A stretch of DNA of 7,410 nt, taken from assembly GCA_018061525.1 (NCBI GenBank), contig JAGOUB010000042.1, positions 1 through 7,410 of the forward strand, given 5' to 3'. Both the position numbers and the translations under genes were made by a program. Numbering within the stretch: position 1 is the stretch's first letter; each line of letters opens with the position of its first letter. This DNA comes from Candidatus Peribacteraceae bacterium. GTDB taxonomy: Bacteria > Patescibacteriota > Gracilibacteria > Peribacterales > Peribacteraceae. Below the pieces are notes generated by a model. The model had not been told where the DNA came from, made no database searches, and was given only the letters and a program-made list of their open reading frames with translations. Below are positions 1 through 5,061 of the stretch, piece by piece.

Positions 1-6
1 TTCTTG

Positions 7-37
7 GGCACTTCTTTGTCGCGCACAAAGAAGTGCC
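7..37. repeat. Perfect 13-bp inverted repeat (hairpin)
   Basis: The arms GGCACTTCTTTGT (7-19) and ACAAAGAAGTGCC (25-37) are exact reverse complements around the 5-nt loop CGCGC. No T-run follows on either strand, so it is not a classical intrinsic terminator. It lies about 75 bp upstream of the rplA promoter and may belong to the 3' end of a gene beyond the window edge or to a dispersed intergenic hairpin family. The function is unknown; the structure itself is certain. Confidence 0.8.
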
Positions 38-90
38 ATACGGATGGTTGGCACTAGCTCCAAAGGAACCAAAGCGAATGACAAAACTAC

Positions 91-118
91 TTGCCATTAG
101 CCAAATCCCCTTTAAAAT
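91..118 (+). promoter_or_regulatory. Sigma-70-type promoter for rplA
   Basis: TTGCCA (91-96, five of six matches to TTGACA) is followed after 16 bp by TAAAAT (113-118, five of six matches to TATAAT). The region is AT-rich against a GC-rich background. The predicted transcription start is near 125, giving a leader of about 50 nt before the ATG at 175. This is the best promoter in the window by sequence. Confidence 0.65.
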
Positions 119-130
119 CCCTGCACATCT

Positions 131-161
131 AGTGGGAGCTCATTCGAGCGCCTGCACCACT
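131..161 (+). promoter_or_regulatory. Candidate L1-binding hairpin in the rplA leader
   Basis: AGTGG (131-135) pairs with CCACT (157-161), and GCTC (138-141) pairs with GAGC (146-149) over the loop ATTC. Between the two helices is an asymmetric internal loop: GA on the 5' side and GCCTGCA on the 3' side. The 5' strand GTGGGAGC and the asymmetric architecture resemble the L1 site in 23S rRNA helix 77 (GUGGGAGGC paired with a CCAC-ending strand) and known L1 autoregulatory mRNA sites. The 3' loop lacks the usual GA..GAAA-like sequence. It begins about 6 nt after the predicted transcription start and ends 13 nt before the ATG. L1 feedback control is inferred. Confidence 0.45.
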
Positions 162-174
162 TTCCCCCAATCCC

Positions 175-912
175 ATGCCGGATAACCGTGCCCCTGGAAC
201 CAGCCCCCGTCTCAAGCGAGACAAAGTGACTGGCGTCGCCCGCAGCAAGAAGTACAAGGCGGTCGCCGTTTTGGTCGACCCCAAAAAGACCTACTCCATC
301 GCCGAGGCCTGCGACCTGCTGCCCAAGCTCTCCACCACCAAGTTCGACGCCACCGCCGAGGTGCACTTCCGCATCAACGCCGACACGACCCAGGCCGACC
401 AGCTCGTCCGCACCGTCGTCAGCCTGCCTAACGGCACCGGCAAGCAAGTGAAGATCGCGGCCTTCGTGCCGGATGACCTTATCGCCGAGGCCAAGAAGGC
501 CGGTGCCCACAAGGCCGGCAGCGAGGAGCTCGTGAAGGAGATCGAGGCCGGCACCATCGACTTCGACATCGCCGTGGCCGTGCCCGCGATGATGAAGAAC
601 CTCGGCAAGGTCGCCAAGATCCTCGGCCAGAAGGGCCTCATGCCCAACCCCAAGGCGGGCACCGTCACCGAGAACATCGGCAAGACGATCGAGGAGCTCA
701 AGAAGGGCCGCATCGAGTGCAAGATGGACAAGTTCGGCATCATCCACGCCCCGTTCGGCAAGGTGTCGTTCGGCGCCGCCAAGCTCAAGGAGAACCTCGA
801 AGCCATCCTGGCCGCCATCAAGGAGGCCCAGCCAAGCGGCATCAAGGGCACCTACATCCTGAACGTCACGGTCGCCCCGACGATGGGCCCGAGCGTGAAA
901 CTCGCGCTCTGA
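175..912 (+). CDS. rplA: 50S ribosomal protein L1
   Basis: L1 forms the mobile stalk of the large subunit at the E site, binds 23S rRNA helices 76-78, and in many bacteria represses its own mRNA. The 245-residue product aligns with L1 along its length: a KxY(D/S)IxEA N-terminal segment around residue 40, the signature GLMPNPKAGTVT at 154-165, a GKVSFGAAKLKENLEAI block, and a C-terminal KGTYI..VTVAPTMGP block. Relative to E. coli L1 there are about 20 extra, basic and Pro-rich residues at the N-terminus. A GTG at 226 is an alternative start, but the promoter and leader fit ATG 175. No Shine-Dalgarno is visible; the leader is C/T-rich. rplK, the usual upstream partner, is not adjacent, and a terminator directly follows, so the gene appears monocistronic. 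Confidence 0.97.
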   Translation: MPDNRAPGTSPRLKRDKVTGVARSKKYKAVAVLVDPKKTYSIAEACDLLPKLSTTKFDATAEVHFRINADTTQADQLVRTVVSLPNGTGKQVKIAAFVPDDLIAEAKKAGAHKAGSEELVKEIEAGTIDFDIAVAVPAMMKNLGKVAKILGQKGLMPNPKAGTVTENIGKTIEELKKGRIECKMDKFGIIHAPFGKVSFGAAKLKENLEAILAAIKEAQPSGIKGTYILNVTVAPTMGPSVKLAL

Positions 913-935
913 TCCCCTTTCCATAGACCACTTGA

Positions 936-959
936 AACCGGCCGCAAGGCCGGTTTTTT
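936..959 (+). terminator. Intrinsic terminator of rplA
   Basis: AACCGGCC (936-943) and GGCCGGTT (948-955) form an 8-bp stem closed by the tetraloop GCAA, and the T-run spans 954-959. It lies 24 bp past the rplA stop codon. This is a textbook rho-independent terminator on the plus strand. Confidence 0.9.
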
Positions 960-961
960 GA

Positions 962-970
962 TGCTACGAT
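962..970 (+). promoter_or_regulatory. Possible extended -10 promoter
   Basis: TGCTACGAT fits the extended -10 pattern TGnTAnnnT (TACGAT, four of six matches to TATAAT). It comes directly after the rplA terminator and predicts a start near 977, leaving a leader of only about 18 nt before the ATG at 995. No convincing -35 is present at the right distance; TTGAAA at 932-937 is too far away. Confidence 0.35.
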
Positions 971-994
971 GGCTGACCACTTTCCTCTCCATCC

Positions 995-1486
995 ATGTCC
1001 GCCGATCGCCCCGCGCCCACCCCGACCTTCGATGTCCTAACGCTCCGCGTCCGTCTCGATGAGCTGACCGTCGATGGGCTGCACCGGTTGCTCGTGGAGT
1101 TCCGCGACACCATCCGCCACGTGGTGGCAGGCAGCGATGACCGCTATTTCCTGGTCGTCGGACCCAAGAGCGCGCACCAGGCCATCCGCTTGGATATCGA
1201 CCAGCCGAAGGCGAGCGAGGAAGGCTGGTACCTCAAGCCGGGCACGGTACAGATCACGCTCTCCGACGTGCGGCAGGCCGTGCTGCGCCTGGTCGGCGAC
1301 CGCGAGGTGGAGGGTGTCTTGGAGCACTCAGCGGTGATAGGTGAGGACACACGCGAGATTCGCTTCGCCGATAACAAAGAAGTGAAGCCGCTCAAGCGAC
1401 TGCTGGCCGTACCATTGAGAGGCGTGAACCCTGAAGGCCTGGGCGCGTTCGAGGCGGGCGAGATCGAGGATTGGGAAGAGATCTGA
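995..1486 (+). CDS. Hypothetical protein, 163 aa, soluble
   Basis: I do not recognise this family. The product is 163 residues with no signal peptide or membrane segment. After a Pro-rich start (APTPTF, residues 7-12) there is a likely amphipathic helix around 25-44, a hydrophobic strand DRYFLVVG (49-56), a GWYLKPGTVQITLSDVRQAVLRLVG block in the middle, and an acidic tail ending DWEEI. This looks like a small alpha/beta domain. The start at 995 is supported by position after the terminator and by the leader, which shares the string ACCACTTTCC with rplA at the same distance from the ATG. There is no Shine-Dalgarno. It has its own putative -10 element and is followed by another uncharacterised gene. 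Codon use and GC content match the neighbours, so there is no sign of recent transfer. Confidence 0.8.
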   Translation: MSADRPAPTPTFDVLTLRVRLDELTVDGLHRLLVEFRDTIRHVVAGSDDRYFLVVGPKSAHQAIRLDIDQPKASEEGWYLKPGTVQITLSDVRQAVLRLVGDREVEGVLEHSAVIGEDTREIRFADNKEVKPLKRLLAVPLRGVNPEGLGAFEAGEIEDWEEI

Positions 1487-1504
1487 ACCGACCGCTCAGA
1501 AGCG

Positions 1505-1513
1505 TGGTATGGT
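1505..1513 (+). promoter_or_regulatory. Possible -10 region upstream of the 170-aa gene
   Basis: TATGGT (1508-1513, four of six matches to TATAAT), preceded by TGG at 1505-1507, predicts a start near 1520 and a leader of about 40 nt. The -35 candidate CTGAAC at 1483-1488 is weak and its 19-bp spacing is long. No terminator separates this gene from the one ending at 1486, so read-through is also possible. Confidence 0.3.
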
Positions 1514-1550
1514 GCGCGCGGAACGTTCAACCCGTCGCCCGAACAACCAC

Positions 1551-1556
1551 GGAGGA
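1551..1556 (+). promoter_or_regulatory. Strong Shine-Dalgarno deciding the start at 1561
   Basis: GGAGGA lies 4-5 nt before the ATG at 1561. It selects this start over the longer open frame reaching back to 1471, which would overlap the preceding gene. An ATG at 1557 is out of frame and too close to the ribosome site. This strong site contrasts with the SD-less rplA and 995-1486 genes. Confidence 0.8.
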
Positions 1557-1560
1557 ATGC

Positions 1561-2073
1561 ATGAGCCAGCCCTTGCTGGTGAGCGCCAACCTGGCGCAGG
1601 AGGCCGTCGAGTCGGTGTTGCCGGCGATCCGGTACGCCATCTCGCACAAGATCGTCGTCAGGCCGAACGCCCATATCGTGGTGGGCAACCCCGCCTACCA
1701 GCGGCGGCCCAACCTCACCTTCGACACCTGGAGCGCCGACGGCGGCATCCTCTACGAGATGCCCGTCGGCGAACCCGATGAGCCCGGACTGATCCTGACG
1801 CCGATTGCCCGCATCAAGGCCTACATGGCCTGGCGCGACCAGATGAGCACGCGCGAGATGATCAGCCTGCGCCCCGACCTCATCCGTCCCGGCGACGTCC
1901 GCCACGCCGGCGGCGTCGTGGAGCACGACTGGGCCGTGGGCATCAGCGGCTTCCAGGCTGAGCTGGACGAGGCCTACGCCCGCATGATCCTCAGCATGGG
2001 CTGGGCCCTGTTCCACCGCGGCAACGGGATCAACCCCACCAAGGGCCACTTCTGCGAGAAGCAGCCCGACTGA
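1561..2073 (+). CDS. Hypothetical protein, 170 aa, soluble
   Basis: I do not recognise the family. From ATG 1561 the product is 170 residues, without a signal peptide or transmembrane segment. The N-terminal part (about 8-30) looks helical (LAQEAVESVLPAIRYAI), followed by a strand-rich region with HIVVGNP and LTFDTW, an acidic loop GEPDEPG, then ARIKAYMAWRDQM. The C-terminal third is rich in Trp, His and Met (VEHDWAVGISGF, ARMILSMGWALFHRGNGINP) and ends with one Cys near the terminus. The clustering of His, Trp and Glu could mark a binding pocket, but no catalytic motif is identifiable. The gene lies 74 bp after the preceding unknown gene and is closed by a strong terminator, so the two may share a transcript. 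A function cannot be assigned. Confidence 0.85.
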   Translation: MSQPLLVSANLAQEAVESVLPAIRYAISHKIVVRPNAHIVVGNPAYQRRPNLTFDTWSADGGILYEMPVGEPDEPGLILTPIARIKAYMAWRDQMSTREMISLRPDLIRPGDVRHAGGVVEHDWAVGISGFQAELDEAYARMILSMGWALFHRGNGINPTKGHFCEKQPD

Positions 2074-2079
2074 CAACCC

Positions 2080-2110
2080 GGACGACGGCCCCGTGCCGTC
2101 GTCCCTTTTT
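2080..2110 (+). terminator. Intrinsic terminator after the 170-aa gene
   Basis: GGACGACGGC (2080-2089) and GCCGTCGTCC (2095-2104) form a perfect 10-bp GC-rich stem with a 5-nt loop, followed by C and five T (2106-2110). It begins 7 bp after the stop codon. The minus-strand dus gene ends at 2117, so the hairpin sits between convergent genes. On the minus strand it is not followed by a T-run, so it acts mainly in the plus direction. Confidence 0.9.
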
Positions 2111-2116
2111 GCGGCG

Positions 2117-3148
2117 TCAGGCCGCCACCGGCACCACCTCTTCGGCGGCCAGCCGCTCCCCCGTCTGCTCCACCAGGCGCATCACGTCGGCCATGTCGTC
2201 GGTCACCATCAGTTTGGCGCGAACCTCGGCGGCACCGTCGAACCCCTTGATGTAGCCGCAGAGGTGACGGCGCATCTCCAGCGTGCCGCGCACGGGTCCC
2301 TTCACTTCCACCGACAGGCGGCAGTGCTCGAGAATGTACGGCACCTTCTGGCTGAAGCTCAGTTGGCCGGCGGTCGGCGTGGCGGCCACTCCCGTCTTGA
2401 ACGACTCGACGATGTCGGCCATCACCCAGGGATTGCCGAAGGTGGCTCGGCCCACCATCACGCCGTCGAGATTCTTGATCATCCGGAGCGCATCGGCGCC
2501 AGATTTGATGTCACCATTGCCCAGCACCGGAATGTGCGGGAAAGCTTCCTTTAGCCGATAAATCGGCTCCCAATCGGCCTCGCCGCCGAACTTGTCGCAA
2601 TAGCGGCGGCCGTGGATGGCCAAGGACGCGGCACCGGCGTCAACCAGGCCGCGGCAGAACGTAATGAGGCCGTCCTTCTTGTCCCAGCCGAGGCGTGTCT
2701 TCACGCTGACCGGAATCGAGACAGCTTTGCAGGTGGCATGCACCAGCTCGGCGGCCAGCTCGGGACTCTTGATGAGCGCCGCGCCGTGGCACGACGAGAC
2801 GACCTTGGCGGCCGGGCAGCCCATGTTGATGTCGATACCGTCGGCGCCCATCTGCTCCACCACCTTGGCCGCCGTCAGGAAGTGCTCGGGCTCATCGCCA
2901 AAGATCTGCACGATGAACGGCTGCTCGATCGCCGGGTTGAACTCCATCATGCCCATCGTCTTTTTGGCGCCGTAGGTGATGGCGTCGGTGGAGAGGAATT
3001 CGCTGTACAGGATGGTTTCCGGACAGATTTTCTTGATGAACTGCCGGTACGAGGCGTCCGTCACGCCCGCCATCGGCGCCAGCGCGACCATCGGACGAGG
3101 CGTCCGAGCCCAGGAGAAGCCAGATTTTGAGGTTCTGTCCAGCGACAT
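2117..3148 (-). CDS. dus: tRNA-dihydrouridine synthase (Dus family, DusB-like)
   Basis: This FMN-dependent enzyme reduces uridines in the tRNA D-loop to dihydrouridine using NAD(P)H. The 343-residue product has the family pattern in order: the FMN-binding start LAPMAGVTDASYR (23-35), the DGIDINMGCPAAKV segment with the catalytic Cys at 111, VKTRLGW, IHGR followed by GGEADW, and VLGNGDIKSG with DGVMVGRATFGNPW for phosphate binding. The C-terminal helical tRNA-binding domain holds RRHLCGYIKGF. Length is normal for the family. The start at 3148 is the only reasonable ATG before the conserved core; GGAAGGA lies rather far upstream (about 12-14 nt). It is transcribed away from the pilin gene and toward the terminator at 2080-2110. 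The exact tRNA position modified (DusB or another class) cannot be read from sequence alone. Confidence 0.95.
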   Translation of the reverse strand: MSLDRTSKSGFSWARTPRPMVALAPMAGVTDASYRQFIKKICPETILYSEFLSTDAITYGAKKTMGMMEFNPAIEQPFIVQIFGDEPEHFLTAAKVVEQMGADGIDINMGCPAAKVVSSCHGAALIKSPELAAELVHATCKAVSIPVSVKTRLGWDKKDGLITFCRGLVDAGAASLAIHGRRYCDKFGGEADWEPIYRLKEAFPHIPVLGNGDIKSGADALRMIKNLDGVMVGRATFGNPWVMADIVESFKTGVAATPTAGQLSFSQKVPYILEHCRLSVEVKGPVRGTLEMRRHLCGYIKGFDGAAEVRAKLMVTDDMADVMRLVEQTGERLAAEEVVPVAA

Positions 3149-3185
3149 GCGCGACCCAGTGTCCTTCCGGATGGGGCAGAAAACA

Positions 3186-3196
3186 AGTATACTATA
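3186..3196. promoter_or_regulatory. Palindromic -10 region between divergent genes
   Basis: AGTATACT (3186-3193) is a perfect 8-bp palindrome and so presents TATACT (five of six matches to TATAAT) on both strands; the adjacent ACTATA adds TATAGT on the minus strand. The dus and pilin start codons are only 59 bp apart, so any promoters for both must lie here. Matching -35 boxes are poor on both strands. On the minus strand it predicts a dus leader of about 30 nt. On the plus strand the start would fall at about 3200, inside or next to the pilin ribosome site. Confidence 0.4.
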
Positions 3197-3201
3197 GGGA
3201 G
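3196..3201 (+). promoter_or_regulatory. Shine-Dalgarno deciding the pilin start at 3208
   Basis: AGGGAG lies 6 nt before ATG 3208. The same open frame extends back to 3127, but that longer version would run into dus on the other strand and would bury the signal peptide internally, so 3208 is the start. Confidence 0.8.
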
Positions 3202-3207
3202 AAATCG

Positions 3208-3591
3208 ATGTTCTCCCTCACGCACACACACGGCCGTCGGATGATGATCGCGCTCGGCCTCCTGGCCGCTCTCGTCGCCGCGCCAGCGCATGCCCAGGAT
3301 TTCGCCCTCATCACCGAGGGTATCGAGGGTTGCGACTTTGTGACGGGCATCCTGGACGTGACCTGCATCCCGAACTTCATCGGTTTCCTGGTGAAGATGA
3401 TCTTCGGCGCCACCGGCATGATCTTCATGGTCAACGTGATGGTCGGCGGCTACCAACTGGCTATCTCCGGCGTGACCGAGGACAAGGCCTCGGGCAAGAA
3501 CCGCATCATGTATTCCATCATCGGATTCATTGTCTGCGCCTGCTCCTTCCTGATCGTCGACTTCGTCATTTCCGCCCTCATTAACGGATGA
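3208..3591 (+). CDS. T4SS-type pilin, TrbC/VirB2-like, with signal peptide
   Basis: The 127-residue product has a cleavable signal peptide: basic GRR (9-11), hydrophobic core (12-25), and probable cleavage after AHA at residue 29. The mature chain of about 98 residues carries a short polar segment with Cys42 and Cys53, a first hydrophobic helix (about 57-86, with MVGGYQLAISG), a polar charged turn EDKASGKNR (91-99), and a second hydrophobic helix (about 101-124) containing Cys110 and Cys112. This two-helix plan with a basic turn after GGYQ..ISG matches the VirB2/TrbC-like 'type IV secretion system pilin' proteins frequent in Patescibacteria. No VirB4, VirD4 or other secretion genes are visible. 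Its stop overlaps the next start (ATGA), suggesting translational coupling. A role as surface filament subunit or small membrane protein is inferred from the family. Confidence 0.75.
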   Translation: MFSLTHTHGRRMMIALGLLAALVAAPAHAQDFALITEGIEGCDFVTGILDVTCIPNFIGFLVKMIFGATGMIFMVNVMVGGYQLAISGVTEDKASGKNRIMYSIIGFIVCACSFLIVDFVISALING

Positions 3592-4877
3592 ACAACAAGA
3601 AGCTCCCCCAGTCCTCGGCCTTCGAATCGTTCCGCATCCTCGGCAAGCGTGCCCAGGACCTGCTCCAGCGCACGCGCGAGGAGCTGCAGAAGCGCCAGAA
3701 GGAAGGCATCGACCCCATGCCTGTCGCGCCGCTGCCGCCCGCCGAGAGCGAGCCGCAGATGATGGTGGATCTCTCCACCTGGAGCGTGGCGCGGGCCGCG
3801 CTGGCGGTGCTGGCCATAGTGGCCGGCTCGTGGCTCGTCATCCAGCTGCAGGACGCGATCATTCTGCTGCTGCTCGGCTTCTTCGTCTCGGCCATCATCG
3901 ACCCGAGCGTGCGCTTCTTGGAGCGCTTGAAAGTGCCGCGCCTGCTGGCCGTGCTCATCCACTACCTGGCCGCTGTCGTCATCATCACCTCCTTGATGGT
4001 GTCGCTGGTCCCGCTGCTCGGGACCCAGATCACGGAGATGGTCACCAAAGTGACCGTGGCAGCCAACGCCTTCGTGCGCGATCCGACCTTCGTGCTGCCG
4101 TTCCTCTCGGCCGAATCCAACGTGCGCCTGCACGAGCTGCTTCAGACGGTCCTCTCCGACCCTTCGCTCAATAACTTCAGCTTTGCCCTCCAGCAGCTCG
4201 GCCAGAATCTCAGCTCGGCCGCCCAGGGCTCGCTCCAGTTCGCCTTCGGCTTGGCCGGCTCGGCCCTCAGCTTCGTCGCCCAGATGACGGTGGTACTGGC
4301 GCTTGCCTGCTTCATCCAGCTGGAGCGCGAATCGATCCGCCAATGGGTGCGCGGCATGCTGCCGCCCAGCTACCGCGGCTACCTCGACGACAAGTCGCAG
4401 GCCATCCACGTGAAGATCGCCCAGTGGGCGCGCGGCCAGGCCATCCTCGGCCTGTGCATCGCCGTCCTCGTCTTCGTCGCCCTCTCGATCGTGGGCCTCG
4501 ACTACGCCGTGACGCTCGCCGTGCTCGCCGGCCTGACCGAGTTCATCCCCTATCTTGGCCCGCTCATTGCCGCCGGTCCCGCGGTGTTGGTGGCGCTCAC
4601 GCAGGAAGGCCCGCAGTGGGCGCTGCTCGTGGCCGTGCTCTTCTACTTGATCCAGTGGCTCGAGAATAACTTCCTCGTGCCGATGGTCATGCAGCGCGCC
4701 GTTGGCCTGTCGCCGGTGGCCGTGATGTTCGCGATGCTCGTGGCTGTCAGCTTCCCCGAGACCATCCACCCGATCCTCGGCATCCTCTTGGCCGTGCCGG
4801 CCACGACGATCCTGGCGATCTTCTTGGAGGACCTGCGCCGCCGCCGCGACCTGAAGCGCCAGCAGCCCCAGCACTGA
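3588..4877 (+). CDS. AI-2E (PerM/UPF0118) family membrane transporter
   Basis: This is a polytopic inner-membrane protein of the family that includes TqsA, YdiK and PerM; reported substrates differ (autoinducer-2 export, Na+/H+ or Li+/H+ exchange), so the substrate is unassigned. The 429-residue chain starts with a charged, probably coiled cytoplasmic stretch (about 12-40) and a Pro-rich linker (43-56), longer than usual. TM helices lie near 67-87, 90-106 and 119-143; a soluble domain (about 145-215) precedes further helices. Signature blocks are TEFIPYLGP (317-325), QWLENNFLVPMVMQRAVGLSP (ENNFLVP at 359-365) and HPILGILLAVP. The C-terminus is basic (DLRRRRDLKRQ), consistent with a cytoplasmic tail. 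The start ATG overlaps the TGA of the pilin gene by four bases, so the pair is most likely co-transcribed and coupled. No clear terminator follows. Confidence 0.93.
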   Translation: MNNKKLPQSSAFESFRILGKRAQDLLQRTREELQKRQKEGIDPMPVAPLPPAESEPQMMVDLSTWSVARAALAVLAIVAGSWLVIQLQDAIILLLLGFFVSAIIDPSVRFLERLKVPRLLAVLIHYLAAVVIITSLMVSLVPLLGTQITEMVTKVTVAANAFVRDPTFVLPFLSAESNVRLHELLQTVLSDPSLNNFSFALQQLGQNLSSAAQGSLQFAFGLAGSALSFVAQMTVVLALACFIQLERESIRQWVRGMLPPSYRGYLDDKSQAIHVKIAQWARGQAILGLCIAVLVFVALSIVGLDYAVTLAVLAGLTEFIPYLGPLIAAGPAVLVALTQEGPQWALLVAVLFYLIQWLENNFLVPMVMQRAVGLSPVAVMFAMLVAVSFPETIHPILGILLAVPATTILAIFLEDLRRRRDLKRQQPQH

Positions 4878-4893
4878 ACGGCAGTGACCAACC

Positions 4894-4930
4894 GGTGATC
4901 ACCCGAAAAGTACAATCAAGCGTACATTTT
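4894..4930 (+). repeat. Palindrome and weak hairpin after the transporter gene
   Basis: GGTGATCACC (4894-4903) is a perfect 10-bp palindrome. Right after it AAAAGTAC (4906-4913) can pair with GTACaTTTT (4922-4930), leaving one bulged A and an 8-nt loop, with the stem ending in Ts. This is a possible weak terminator of the pilin/transporter unit; the stem is AT-rich and not convincing. The rest of 4878-5040 is AT-rich non-coding DNA with the clpC control region; I see no RNA gene in it. Confidence 0.3.
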
Positions 4931-4987
4931 CAGTATCTAGAACACTTCTTGCTGGTCCGTGCACTCAACGAAACCGAAAAAGTCGGC

Positions 4988-4993
4988 TATTAT
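4988..4993 (+). promoter_or_regulatory. Possible -10 box for clpC
   Basis: TATTAT matches five of six bases of TATAAT and predicts a start near 5000, which would place the CIRCE-like element in the early leader, as is usual for HrcA operators. A good -35 is missing; TCAACG at 4965-4970 matches three of six. An alternative is TTGACG (5006-5011) with GATAAT (5024-5029), but the 12-bp spacing is too short. Confidence 0.35.
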
Positions 4994-5013
4994 TCTCTGA
5001 CGCCATTGACGTC

Positions 5014-5040
5014 TTATCACTCGGATAATTAGAGTGACAA
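5014..5040 (+). promoter_or_regulatory. CIRCE element (HrcA operator) upstream of clpC
   Basis: TTATCACTC (5014-5022), a 9-nt spacer, and GAGTGACAA (5032-5040) match the CIRCE consensus TTAGCACTC-N9-GAGTGCTAA at 15 of 18 arm positions with the exact 9-nt spacing. The two arms are inverted repeats of each other at eight of nine positions. CIRCE is bound by the heat-shock repressor HrcA, whose activity depends on GroEL. Placement directly before an Hsp100 gene supports the call; repression by HrcA is inferred. Confidence 0.8.
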
Positions 5041-5061
5041 ATGATTCCGTTTCACCCCCTT

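Noticed and set aside
78..185. Possible 35-aa leader peptide (starting MTKLLAISQ) with AAGGA upstream, overlapping the rplA start out of frame
   Set aside because: It contains the rplA promoter and the leader hairpin inside it, so the main transcript would not carry its start codon; composition is unlike the real genes and no family resemblance is visible.
112..924. Long minus-strand open frame opposite rplA, and similar long frames opposite the transporter (3450-4874) and clpC
   Set aside because: They are shadows produced by GC-rich codon bias in clearly conserved genes; their predicted products are low-complexity (His, Asp, Gly, Leu, Arg-rich) with no known family.
1491..1528. CGCT/AGCG mini-hairpin and the palindrome GAACGTTC between the two unknown genes as a terminator or operator
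   Set aside because: The stem is only 4 bp with no T-run, and an 8-bp palindrome is expected by chance at this scale.
1471..1560. N-terminal extension of the 170-aa protein back to 1471
   Set aside because: It would overlap the end of the preceding gene, and GGAGGA placed just before ATG 1561 fixes the start there.
2093..3130. Plus-strand frames opposite dus
   Set aside because: The minus-strand protein is an unambiguous Dus enzyme; the plus-strand translations are compositional artefacts.
3191..3202. ACTATAGGGAGA, identical to the downstream part of the phage T7 promoter
   Set aside because: The specificity-determining upstream half (TAATACGACTC) is absent; the match is explained by a -10-like TATA followed by a Shine-Dalgarno.
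3208..3591. Reading the small two-helix membrane protein as a holin or toxin
   Set aside because: A clear cleavable signal peptide, the GGYQ..ISG motif and the charged turn between the helices fit the VirB2/TrbC-like pilin family better, and there is no phage context.
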